From assembly GCF_000285575.1 (NCBI RefSeq), contig NZ_HE611051.1, forward strand, positions 457,808-521,807: a stretch of 64,000 nucleotides of DNA, read 5' to 3'. The DNA comes from Clostridium senegalense JC122. Lineage in GTDB: Bacteria > Bacillota > Clostridia > Clostridiales > Clostridiaceae. Position 1 is the first letter of the stretch; each line of letters opens with the position of its first letter. Below, one piece after another: positions 40,964 through 49,497 of the stretch. Below the pieces are notes generated by a model. The model made no database searches. It saw only the letters and a program-made list of their open reading frames with translations, and had not been told where the DNA came from. The translations under genes and the position numbers were made by a program.

Positions 40964-43085
40964 TTACATAGCTATTTTATATATAGTAGTTGTTATAAAA
41001 CATACTAAAAATGCCACTACTGTAGGCATAACCAAAGAAAATAAAGCCCATTTCCTACTTCCTGTCTCTTTCTTTATTGTAAGTATTGTTGTTGCACATG
41101 GAAAATGCAATAAAGAAAATATCATAGTATTCAATAATGTCAAATAAGTCCATCCATTATTTATTAAAATATTTTTAAGCATGTCTAAACTAGTATAATC
41201 CACCATAGTTCCGTTAGCTAAATATCCCATTAAAAGTATTGGAAGAACTATTTCATTAGCTGGTAATCCTAATAAAAATGCCATTAATATAAATCCATCT
41301 AAGCCTATTAAACTGGCTATAGGATTTAGAAAATTAGCAATATGACCTATTATACTCATGTCACCTATAATAATATTACTAAATATATATATGAGAACAC
41401 CTGCTGGCGCTGCTACTTTAATAGCTCTAACCAATACAAATATAGTTCTATCAATTATAGAAGTATATATAACCCTCATTATTTGCGGTCTTCTATATGG
41501 TGGTAACTCTAATGTAAAAGAAGAAGGCATACCTTTTAATATAGTTTTTGACATTATTAATGAACTTAATAATGTTATTACAACGCCTAAAATTACTAAC
41601 CCTACAACTATTAATGCAGCTAATATTGAATTTGCTGTATTAGATGCAAAAGTACCTCCTACAAAAATCATTGATAATGCTATTAATGTTGGAAACCTTC
41701 CATTGCAGGGCACAAAGCAATTAGTAAGTATTGCAATTAATTTTTCTCTTGGAGAGTCAATTATTCTACAAGCTATAACTCCTGCTGCATTACATCCAAA
41801 ACCCATACACATAGTTAAAACTTGTTTACCATGACAACAAGCCTTTTTAAATGCTTTATCTAAATTAAAACAAATTCTTGGTAAATACCCACAATCCTCA
41901 AGTATAGTGAATATAGGGAAAAATATAGCCATTGGTGGTAACATTACTGCCACTACCCATGCAACTGTCTTATACATTCCTAAAACTAAAATATTAGTAA
42001 GCCAAATAGGACTATTTATATTTTCAAAAAAGTTTAATAAATGTGGTTCAAAATTATTAAACATATCAGCTAGTAACTTTGATGGATAATTAGCTCCCTG
42101 TATTGTTATCCATAAAATCATAGTTAAAAGCATAAGCATTACTGGTATTCCAAATTTTTTTGATGTTAAAATATCATCTACCTTTTGTTGTTTAAAAATT
42201 TGATTTTCATCTTTTTCTACTGTTTCTTCTGCAATATAAGAACAACTTTCATATATTTTCAAGGCAATTTTATCCCTAATAGAAACACTTTCATCTATAA
42301 TTTTTTAATTTTTTAGTATCATCATCATCATATAATAAAAAATTTTCATCAACATATTTGCGTATAGAATTTATAATTGTTTTATCTCCATCCAGTAATC
42401 TTAATGAAACCCACCTGTAATTCATATCACTATATTTTTTATATAGCAATCCTGATATAGAATCAACTTTTCTTTCTATATCCTCACCATAATCTATTTT
42501 AAATGGAACTTTTCTTTTATATTCTCTAGTGTATACCTCTATATTTTCTTTTAAAGTATCAATTCCTTCTCCATTTCTTGCAGAAGTTACAACAACAGGA
42601 ACTGATAATAATTCTTTTAATTTTTCAACATTTATTTCTATATTTTTCTTTTTAGCCTCATCAATCAAATTCAAACAAACTAAAACTTTAGGATTAAGTT
42701 CTAAAATTTGAATTAACAAGTTTAAATTTCTTTCTAAGCAAGTTGCATCTACAACTACAATATTTAAGTCTGCCTGTCCAAAGCATATATAATCTCTAGC
42801 AACCTCTTCTTCTGATGATGTAGCCAATAATGAATATGTTCCTGGTAAATCTACTAAAATATATTCATTATTTTTATAATTAAAAGTTCCTTGAGAATTT
42901 ACTACTGTTTTTCCTGGCCAATTTCCTGTATGTTGATGTAATCCAGTTAGTTCATTAAAAACAGTACTTTTACCTGTATTAGGATTTCCCGCTAATGATA
43001 TTATATATTGATTGCTTTTATTTTTTTCAACAATCTTAATATCTTTTAAATTTTCTTTCTTTGTTGAATCAAAAGTTAATCCCAT
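40964..43085 (-). CDS. feoB: Ferrous iron transporter FeoB (apparent frameshift)
   Basis: About 705 residues in two frames joined at 42301-42314, where two T6/A6 tracts lie together. N-terminal G domain: G1 GNPNTGKSTVF, G3 VDLPGTYSL, G4 CLNLIDEAKKKNIE. The C-terminal membrane part has both Gate motifs, with the Cys-containing FGCNAAGVIACRIIDSPREK and NCFVPCNGRFPTLIAL, and about eight helices. It imports Fe2+ driven or gated by GTP binding. It lies 89 nt downstream of feoA, and the region upstream of feoA has a perfect palindrome likely used for iron-responsive control. The split is probably a sequence error. Confidence 0.9.
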
Positions 43086-43174
43086 TTTTCACCTCTAAAA
43101 AATTGATTAATAAAATAAATTTATTTTTATTACTCTTTATAAATAAGCTATCCAAGTATATTTGTATAAAACTT

Positions 43175-43420
43175 TTATAAAATACTTCTCCTTACCAAAA
43201 TATTTTCACTTTCTTCCTTTCTAAGTGCTATACATGTCTCCCTTATAAGATAAGCTACCGGCTCACCAAAAGGTGACTCTCTTAATATGAAAATTTTGGT
43301 ATTAGGTACAAAACCTAAATCTAATAACCTTTGTTTACTTAAACCTGTAGATAACACTGATGTAATTTCTACAGTCTCACCTACATTACATTCGCTAAGC
43401 TTAAATATTTTATCCTCCAT
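43175..43420 (-). CDS. feoA: Ferrous iron transport accessory protein FeoA
   Basis: 81 residues. SH3-like FeoA fold with KLSECNVGETVEITSVL, QRLLDLGFVPNTKIFILRES and PFGEPVAYLIRETCIALRK. FeoA binds FeoB at the membrane and is needed for ferrous iron uptake. First gene of feoAB; start ATG at 43420 behind GGTAGGGA. A palindrome lies about 43 nt upstream. Confidence 0.93.
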   Translation of the reverse strand: MEDKIFKLSECNVGETVEITSVLSTGLSKQRLLDLGFVPNTKIFILRESPFGEPVAYLIRETCIALRKEESENILVRRSIL

Positions 43421-43462
43421 AACCCATTCCCTACCTTTTGTTAATTTATTTTTAAAATTACA

Positions 43463-43489
43463 ATTACATTACATAATATGTAATGTAAT
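43463..43489. promoter_or_regulatory. Perfect 27-bp palindrome between feoA and a DUF1540 gene (candidate operator)
   Basis: Arms ATTACATTACAT and ATGTAATGTAAT are exact reverse complements around AAT. The site is 43 nt upstream of feoA and 198 nt upstream of the divergent DUF1540 gene. It does not match the clostridial Fur consensus I know (TGATAAT-N-ATTATCA). A DtxR/MntR-like or other metalloregulator is possible. Confidence 0.6.
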
Positions 43490-43686
43490 ATACATTGGTT
43501 CTTAATATATATATTTATATAAAATATGTTTTTTAAATGAAATTGAGTACCATTTTCATTATTTTTTTTGACTTTTTACCCACATTTTGATACACATAAT
43601 ATTTCTTATATTGCTTAAAATATTATTGTAATGATTAAAGATTATAAAATTTCTTTAATCAATAAATTTAGAGGAGGTAATTACTA

Positions 43687-43851
43687 ATGAAAAAAAATGA
43701 ATCTATTGGATGTACTGTAGAACAATGTGAATATCATGCTAAAGATACTAACTATTGTACATTAAACAAAATAGAAGTAGGTACTCATGAAACTAATCCT
43801 ACTATGCCTGAATGTACTGATTGTAATAGCTTTAAAAAATGTAATCACTAA
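43687..43851 (+). CDS. DUF1540 domain protein, single copy
   Basis: 54 residues: MKKNESIGCTVEQCEYH, then AKDTNYCTLNKIEVGTHE, ending CTDCNSFKKCNH. The spacing of Cys in CTVEQCEYHAKDTNYC and the closing CTDCNSF match DUF1540, a small probable metal-binding domain of unknown role. The ATG at 43687 follows AGGAGG. Divergent from feoAB across a perfect palindrome, so metal-linked expression is a reasonable guess but unproven. Confidence 0.85.
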   Translation: MKKNESIGCTVEQCEYHAKDTNYCTLNKIEVGTHETNPTMPECTDCNSFKKCNH

Positions 43852-44291
43852 TTAAATTATTTTATAAAATATAAAATAATTTTTTATGATGAATTTTTTA
43901 ATAATTAGTATTTATTACTAATATATTAGTAATGTTGATGTTAATTATTAAAATTGTAAAATCAAAATAAAATCTAAAGATTACCCTTGAAGATATTTAT
44001 ATGAGCTCATATTATACAAATTATAAATTGTTTAAATTTAAAATAATTTTTTATTAAATAAAAGATATTTAATAAATCTAATTTATAGCTGTATAATTCA
44101 GTTGTTAACAACTTTTTTTTAGAAAAGTAGAAGATTTTCTTCTACTTTTCTATAAATAAACTTATTATTTAAAACAATATTTGTCTCTAAAATATTTTTG
44201 TAACATTTTTGTAAAAACAAAAGTAAAATATAGGTTTATAATTTAATTTGTAGTGTTATGGAAAAATATTTATTTAAAAGGAGACATAAAG
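43852..44291 (+). other. Intergenic region with a terminator
   Basis: 440 nt. Apart from the hairpin at 44121-44151 (arms AGAAAAGTAGAAGA / TCTTCTACTTTTCT) I see nothing. The region ends with AAAAGGAGAC, the ribosome site of the next small gene. Confidence 0.5.
44121..44151 (+). terminator. Stem-loop terminator
   Basis: Arms AGAAAAGTAGAAGA / TCTTCTACTTTTCT, T-rich on both sides. About 270 nt after the DUF1540 stop. Confidence 0.65.
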
Positions 44292-44553
44292 ATGAATATT
44301 TCATATAAAAATACATCTAAATTAAAGAAAAACAAAAACGTTCTATTTTAATTTTTACTTTAGTAATATTTGTGTCTTTTATATCAATTTTTTATTGCAA
44401 TCATAAATTAAATCAATATAAAGATGAAAATACAAATTTAAAGTCTAAAATAAATTCTTTAGATACAGATATAAGTGATTTAAAAAGTAAAAATTCTAAG
44501 TTATTAGAACAAAAAATAATTTAGAGTCTAAAATTAATTCATTATCAAAATAG
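44292..44553 (+). CDS. Small membrane-anchored coiled-coil protein (two apparent frameshifts)
   Basis: No long open frame exists here because of stops, but adding one A at 44328-44332 and one at 44511-44516 gives 87 residues. MNISYKNTSKLKKKQKR is followed by one membrane helix (SILIFTLVIFVSFISIFYC) and a heptad-rich tail (LNQYKDENTNLKSKINSLDT, DISDLKSKNSKLLEQKN). The topology resembles small DivIC/FtsL-like or Lpp-like coils, but I assign no function. Strong AAGGAGAC site 7 nt before the ATG. The next gene, a polysaccharide deacetylase 38 nt downstream, also has a membrane helix and a coil with the same leucine-lysine style. Confidence 0.65.
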
Positions 44554-44591
44554 TAAAATAGTGTATTTAATGGTTATAGGGGGGTAATCTA

Positions 44592-45461
44592 ATGAAAAAC
44601 AGGACAAGCGCTTTATTTATAAAAGTTCTACTTATTTTTACAATATTTATTCTTATTTTTACTTTATTTATAAATTCAAAGGCTATATTGGCAAAATCTG
44701 ATACTAAAACTTTATCAGAAACAATTGAAGATAAAGTTGCTGAAAAAGATAAGCTAACTAAGGAAAATATTACCTTAGAGCAAAGTATAAAAGAAAAAAA
44801 GTCTCAATATAGTGAAGTTTTATCAAATACTAAAATTGCATATTTAACTTTTGATGATGGACCATCAAATCATACTTTAAAAATTTTAGATATTTTAGAT
44901 AAATACAATGTAAAAGCTACTTTTTTTGTAAATTATAAACCAGGAATGGAACGTATGTACAAAGAAATATCTGATAGAGGTCATACTTTAGCTAATCATA
45001 CTGCTTCTCATAGCTATAATAAAATTTATGCTAATAATGAAAGTTTTTTAGGTGATATACAATTTTTAGATGAAAAATTAAAATCTATAACCGGTAAAGA
45101 ACCATCTAAAATTTTTAGATTTCCTGGTGGTTCTAATAATAGAGTAAATGGTCATAGTGATGCTAACTTTATGCCTGGCTTGTCACAATATATGACTGAC
45201 CTTGGTTATACTTTTTTTGATTGGAATATAGATTCTATGGATGCTGCTACTTTTAAACAAGATAAAAATGTAATAATCCATAGTATACTTGATAATACTC
45301 CATATGTTAAACAAGCAAATATATTAATGCACGATTTAAATCCTAAAACAACTACTGTAGATGCATTACCTAGTGTTATTGAAGGATTGAAATCCCAAGG
45401 TTTTATTATTGAACCTTTAACTCATGATTCGGCTAAAATACAATTTACTTCTGTTAATTAA
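44592..45461 (+). CDS. Membrane-anchored polysaccharide deacetylase (NodB domain)
   Basis: 289 residues. One membrane helix (about 8-30), a coiled-coil stalk (TLSETIEDKVAEKDKLTKEN...) to about residue 75, then the NodB domain: motif 1 YLTFDDGPSN (catalytic base and metal Asp), motif 2 HTASHSY (metal His pair), motif 3 RFPGGSNN, motif 4 FDWNIDS and motif 5 ILMHD. Acts on the outer face, probably removing N-acetyl groups from peptidoglycan GlcNAc as PgdA does, giving lysozyme resistance; chitin-type substrates cannot be excluded. The ATG follows GGGGGG. Likely operonic with the small coil protein upstream. Confidence 0.92.
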   Translation: MKNRTSALFIKVLLIFTIFILIFTLFINSKAILAKSDTKTLSETIEDKVAEKDKLTKENITLEQSIKEKKSQYSEVLSNTKIAYLTFDDGPSNHTLKILDILDKYNVKATFFVNYKPGMERMYKEISDRGHTLANHTASHSYNKIYANNESFLGDIQFLDEKLKSITGKEPSKIFRFPGGSNNRVNGHSDANFMPGLSQYMTDLGYTFFDWNIDSMDAATFKQDKNVIIHSILDNTPYVKQANILMHDLNPKTTTVDALPSVIEGLKSQGFIIEPLTHDSAKIQFTSVN

Positions 45462-45471
45462 TAGTAATTAT

Positions 45472-45515
45472 AAAAAGTTATATCCACCAATAAAATTGGT
45501 GGATATAACTTTTTG
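45472..45515. terminator. Strong bidirectional terminator
   Basis: 18-bp perfect stem, arms AAAAAGTTATATCCACCA / TGGTGGATATAACTTTTT. Confidence 0.9.
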
Positions 45516-45547
45516 TAGTACTTTATTCAAATTATTAATGATTATTG

Positions 45548-45826
45548 CTATTTTTTATATTTTTCTTTTAAAAATTTATCTACTCTCTCATTATTTACAG
45601 ATACTATTTTATTAAATATATAATCATATCCATTTTTTGAATGTGGTATCATACAATTAGTACAATCTTTTATTCCATTACTCATTACATTGTTTCCACC
45701 ACAGTCTTCAAGAAAGTATAATGGACAGTAGCAAAATAAACAATTGAATTCTTCCTCTTTATTTACTTTATGACAAGGAAAAAATTCGCAACTTTTGTGT
45801 TGAAAAAACTTATAATTCTCACTCAT
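45548..45826 (-). CDS. Cysteine-rich small metal-binding protein (PF04071-like)
   Basis: 92 residues with eight or nine cysteines: KSCEFFPCHK, FNCLFCYCPLYFLEDCGG and IKDCTNCMIPHSKNGYD. This spacing matches the 'cysteine-rich small domain' family, a presumed metal-binding unit. From memory, members are often encoded near cobalamin-related genes in clostridia and archaea; I could not check this. The gene lies 105 nt after a yitT gene that sits behind a cobalamin riboswitch on the same strand, so it may belong to the same transcript. GGAGAT site before the ATG. Confidence 0.75.
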   Translation of the reverse strand: MSENYKFFQHKSCEFFPCHKVNKEEEFNCLFCYCPLYFLEDCGGNNVMSNGIKDCTNCMIPHSKNGYDYIFNKIVSVNNERVDKFLKEKYKK

Positions 45827-45931
45827 GATATTATCTCCAATCCCATAATTAATATTTAAAATTTACTTTTATTTTAACATTTTATTTCAAATTTATCTAA
45901 CATTCAAATAATTTTTCAAGTACTTTCTGAA

Positions 45932-46790
45932 TTATATGGCAGATTTTAAAAATCCTTTCCCCTGAACTTCCATAGCATCTGAAACAGAAACCAATGCTTT
46001 TTTATCTATACTTTCTATTAATTTTTGTGCATTATTAAGTTCTTTTTCTGAAACCACAGAATAAATGATTTTTCTTTTAACTCCAGTATAAGCGCCTTCT
46101 CCATAAAAAAAAAGTGGTTCCTCTTCCCAAACTGTCCATAATTGCATTAGATACTTCATTCTCTTTTTCAGTTACTATTATTAATATTTTCTTTTGGTTA
46201 AAAGCATTTATTATTTTATCTATAACTTTGGATTTTACATACATAAGCATTATTGTGTATAGCGTTAATTCTATACTTGTTATAAAAATTCCTAAAGCCA
46301 CTATTATCCCATTTAATGCAAAATATAATGAGGATATTTTAATACCTCTATTTCTTCTTATTATTATTGCTATAATATCTGTTCCACCTTGTGATGCACC
46401 TTGCCTAAATATTATACCCATACCGATTCCACTTAAAATAGCTCCAAAAAATGTAGCTATAACTAAATCATTTACAACAAATCCTTTAAGCAATTTATCT
46501 GTTATAACTAATGCTACTGACATTGATACCATTCCAATAATACTCAAAAAAATAAATTCTTTATCTTTTAAAAATTTATATCCTATAATAAATACAGGTA
46601 AGTTTATTATGAATACCCAATATCCTGAAGGAATATCTAGTATATATTGAAGTATAAGAGAAATTCCAGCTATACCTCCACTTAAAAGTCTATTTGGTGA
46701 AATAAAAATATTTATTGCTATAGCATAAAGTATACTTCCAAAAATAATTTTAACTATTTTAAAATATATATTGTTATCTTTTAAATTCAT
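45932..46790 (-). CDS. YitT family membrane protein (apparent frameshift)
   Basis: About 285 residues: five or six membrane helices (ISPNRLLSGGIAGISLILQY, FRQGASQGGTDIIAIIIRR), then a C-terminal DUF2179 domain (KILIIVTEKENEVSNAIMD..., RKIIYSVVSEKELNNAQKLI). The A9 tract at 46105-46113 appears one base too long and splits the DUF2179 part; without it GRGTTFFYGEGAYTG reads through. YitT proteins are widespread and of unknown function, some suspected transporters. I chose the ATG at 46790 behind TAGGAGAT. A cobalamin riboswitch lies about 145 nt upstream on the same strand, which is the best clue to its role. Confidence 0.85.
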
Positions 46791-46934
46791 ACTAACATCT
46801 CCTAATGAATAACTAAATTTCATTTAATTTTTTAGCTATTCTTTTCATGTAATCAAATAACAATATACATATATAATATTAATTTTAATCAATTTCTGAC
46901 TTCTCCTTCCCTCCGAAAGATTATCATAAGATTT

Positions 46935-47082
46935 TAGGCAGGTTTCCTGACTTTGTACTCATCCTCATTTAATCCTTCCCAGTATTAACCAGTGGATATT
47001 CTAAACTTGTCCTACTTACAGTAGCGGGGGCTGTAGTGGATTTTAACCACTTTCCCTTTTACCCTTAAATTAAGGCACCTAT
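46935..47082 (-). ncRNA. Cobalamin riboswitch upstream of yitT
   Basis: Read on the minus strand: AGGTGCC, AAAAGGGAAAGTGG, ATCCACTACAGCCCCCGCTA, CCACTGG, GGGAAGGA and the B12 box GTCAGGAAACCTGCC, in the order and spacing of the cobalamin aptamer. It is followed by CTTTCGGAGGGAAGGAG, probably the expression platform with a purine-rich ribosome site. The next gene is yitT. Confidence 0.93.
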
Positions 47083-47718
47083 AAACCCTATATTTTTTTC
47101 TTTATATTTTTCTTTTAAATTAAACATAGGAGAGAATGAAACATCTCTCCTATAGCTTAAGTGTGTAAATTTAATAAGAGTTAATTTTCTATCTCTCATA
47201 AGACTTCAGTTAGCTGTGTTGTCTAAACTAATTTTTTAATATAAGCAAATTTTTCACAATTATTATTTTTTAAGTATCTAAAATTTAAACTCTAACGTTA
47301 CTTAACTGAAACTTATCAAGTAGAGATAATTTAAAGTTTATAAAAAATATCTTCGTAAAACAAAGATATAATATAGCATTATTTAAGTAATAGTAAACTA
47401 TTCATATTACTTTTTCCTTTATAATTCTAAATTATTATTTTATTTTATAAGAACATGTTATCAATTTTTTAGTAGTTTATCAAGTCTACTTAAATTTTCA
47501 TTAAAACTTTAGTAGATAAAAAGTTTTTATTTAACCTATATCTACTAAAGTCAGGTAAATAAAAGTAATTTAAGTTATTGGAAATATATAAAAAACCTTC
47601 GTAAACTTTACGAAGGTTTATATAACAAATATTAAATAATATATTTAAATTCAATTAAATATACGAATTCAAAGATTGTTACAAATTCTTCCCTCCGAAG
47701 CTTTATAAAACAACGTTC
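47083..47718 (-). other. Non-coding region between two cobalamin riboswitches
   Basis: About 636 nt without a credible gene. On the minus strand, from the orphan riboswitch onward: terminator 47591-47620; hairpin ACTTTAGTAGATA / TATCTACTAAAGT (about 47506-47554); terminator-like TATCTTTG / CGAAGATA (about 47350-47370); a long-range repeat CTTCAGTTA / TAACTGAA (47206-47311); and hairpin AGGAGAGA / TCTCTCCT (about 47128-47153). Confidence 0.5.
47591..47620 (-). terminator. Terminator ending the orphan riboswitch transcript
   Basis: Arms AAACCTTCGTAAA / TTTACGAAGGTTT followed by TTTT on the minus strand, about 100 nt after the B12 box. Confidence 0.85.
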
Positions 47719-47861
47719 TAGGCAGGTCTCCTGGCTCACGCATCATCCTACACCATCCTTCCCAAAATAATTCAGTGGATACTGGTTCGTCTGCGTTACA
47801 GTAGCGGGGGCTGCAGTGGATTTTAACCACTTTCCCTTTTAACTCTTTGTAGAGCACCTAT
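47719..47861 (-). ncRNA. Orphan cobalamin riboswitch downstream of prdF
   Basis: Minus strand: AGGTGCTC, AAAAGGGAAAGTGG, ATCCACTGCAGCCCCCGCTA, CCACTGAA, GGGAAGGATGG and the B12 box GAGCCAGGAGACCTGCC, a textbook aptamer. It is followed by GCTTCGGAGGGAAGAA, like the other copy, but by no gene: a terminator ends the transcript at about 47590. It could be a relic, a tandem element, or a B12-regulated small RNA. Confidence 0.93.
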
Positions 47862-47950
47862 TACACAATATTTACTTTATATTTATAATTATATCACTTT
47901 AAAAAATTTTTTCAATAGTTAATTTTTTTATTTACTTATTCTTTTACTTT

Positions 47951-48958
47951 TTAAGAAAGTTTAAATCCAAACTTAACAGGATCTGTATCATCAATAACAA
48001 AATGATTAAATCCAGTTATATACGCACTAGCAGTTATTTCTGGTATTATACCATTAAAATTTTCAATTTTTGTCGTTCCTAATATTTTTCCTCTAAACAT
48101 AGTTCCTAAAATACTCTCATAAATGAATTCTTCCCCTTCTTTTAATAAACCTTTAGCATGAAGTGCTGCCATCTTTGCACTTGTCCCTGTTCCACAAGGT
48201 GATCTGTCTATTTGTCCATCTCCGAATACAACAACATTTTGAAGTGTAGCATTTATATTTTTTGCTGGTCCATATATTTCTACTAAATCTACAGTTTTTA
48301 TATGTTTTAATGTAGGATGTTCTATTTTTATTGTTTTATTTACTATATCTCTAATTTGAAGACCAATCTTTGAAATTTGAGTAGAATTTTTAGGATCTAT
48401 CTCAATACCTAAATCAGATGCTTTAACTAAAACAAAAAAACTTCCACCAAAGGATATATCAACTAATATTTTTCCTATCTCTGGTAATTCTATTTTTATA
48501 TTTTCTTTATATAAAAATGCTGGTACATTTTCAATAGATGTTTCTACAGCTTTTCCATCTTTAACTTTTACAGTTGCTTTTATTAATCCTGCCGGAGCTT
48601 CTAATGTTATGTTTGTATATGGTTCCTTAACTTCTACCATACCAGTTTCAACTGCTACTGTAGCAGCACCAATAGAACCATGTCCACACATATTAAGATA
48701 TCCGCCACCATCCATAAATATAATACCTAAATCAGCCTCTTCTTTAGTTGGCTGAGTTATTATTGAACCAAACATATCTTTATGACCCCTTGGTTCTAAC
48801 ATTATAGCTGTTCTTAAATTATCCATATGTTTTTCTAAGTAAGATTTTTTTTCTGGCATAGTTTTTCCTGGTATTTGTGGTACTCCTCCTACCACTATTC
48901 TTGTTGGTTCCCCCATTGTATGTGAATCTATAGCTTGAATAGACTTTACTACTTTCAT
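47951..48958 (-). CDS. prdF: Proline racemase
   Basis: 335 residues, the family length. Both catalytic cysteines are present: Cys91 in NMCGHGSIGAA and Cys255 in DRSPCGTGTSAKM, which act as the two-base pair that interconverts L- and D-proline. The N-terminus AIDSHTMGEPTRIVVGG is also typical. It supplies D-proline to the reductase encoded upstream. It starts 2 nt after prdE and is the last gene of the prd operon. No PLP or metal is needed. Confidence 0.96.
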   Translation of the reverse strand: MKVVKSIQAIDSHTMGEPTRIVVGGVPQIPGKTMPEKKSYLEKHMDNLRTAIMLEPRGHKDMFGSIITQPTKEEADLGIIFMDGGGYLNMCGHGSIGAATVAVETGMVEVKEPYTNITLEAPAGLIKATVKVKDGKAVETSIENVPAFLYKENIKIELPEIGKILVDISFGGSFFVLVKASDLGIEIDPKNSTQISKIGLQIRDIVNKTIKIEHPTLKHIKTVDLVEIYGPAKNINATLQNVVVFGDGQIDRSPCGTGTSAKMAALHAKGLLKEGEEFIYESILGTMFRGKILGTTKIENFNGIIPEITASAYITGFNHFVIDDTDPVKFGFKLS

Positions 48959-48960
48959 TT

Positions 48961-49431
48961 TTATTCCTCCATTTTTCTCATTTTCAATTTCAAAAATGCT
49001 AATGCTTTTTTAGCATCTAAAGTTGTAACAGTGTTTTCACCTACAACTTCTGTTTCTATACCCTGTTTACTTTTATTAAAATCAACTATGGTGTCCATAT
49101 ATTTGTTTTTAACTACAAATTGAGCTTGTTTACCTACAAAACTTAATCCCACAACTGGAACTCCCCTTTTTCCTATTTCCTCAATAGTATTTGCAAAGTC
49201 TACATGACTATTTCCCCATCCATCTAAAGACAAAATAACACCATCTGCCCTCATAGCTTCTACCCAAGTTGCAGCCCTTTTTCCAACAAATAATTTATCT
49301 TTGTTGTTTTGAGGTGTCCCTACTATCATAATTCCTAACAAATCTATATCTTTATCATCTGAAACTAACTCCACCAAAGGATCCTTAAAATGATGCTTTG
49401 TTGTTTCCTTTGTAGACGGCCCTATTCCCAT
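48961..49431 (-). CDS. prdE: PrdE, homologue of the PrdA C-terminal subunit
   Basis: 156 residues beginning MGIGPSTKETTKHHFKDPLV, which aligns with the segment of PrdA just after its pyruvoyl cleavage point (CIGPASKECSRHYWREPLV). DGVILSLDGWGNSHVDFANT matches PrdA's DGAIVTTEGFGNNHIDFASH. The pyruvoyl-forming Cys is replaced by Met-Gly at the start, so PrdE cannot make the cofactor itself. Its role is unproven; it is conserved in prd operons of proline-reducing clostridia. It follows prdD by 66 nt and precedes prdF by 2 nt. Confidence 0.92.
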   Translation of the reverse strand: MGIGPSTKETTKHHFKDPLVELVSDDKDIDLLGIMIVGTPQNNKDKLFVGKRAATWVEAMRADGVILSLDGWGNSHVDFANTIEEIGKRGVPVVGLSFVGKQAQFVVKNKYMDTIVDFNKSKQGIETEVVGENTVTTLDAKKALAFLKLKMRKMEE

Positions 49432-49497
49432 CTAAAAATCACCTCCACAATATAGCTTGTATAAGTTTTAAATTTCACCTTAAATATCAGTATATTT

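Noticed and set aside
41358-41834. Long plus-strand frame of 158 codons
   Set aside because: Antisense shadow of feoB; hydrophobic composition mirrors the membrane helices of the real gene.
46114-46650. Plus-strand frame of 178 codons
   Set aside because: Antisense shadow of yitT.
47669-47857. A 62-codon open frame on the minus strand
   Set aside because: It runs through the aptamer of the orphan cobalamin riboswitch, has no ribosome site, and encodes no recognisable protein.
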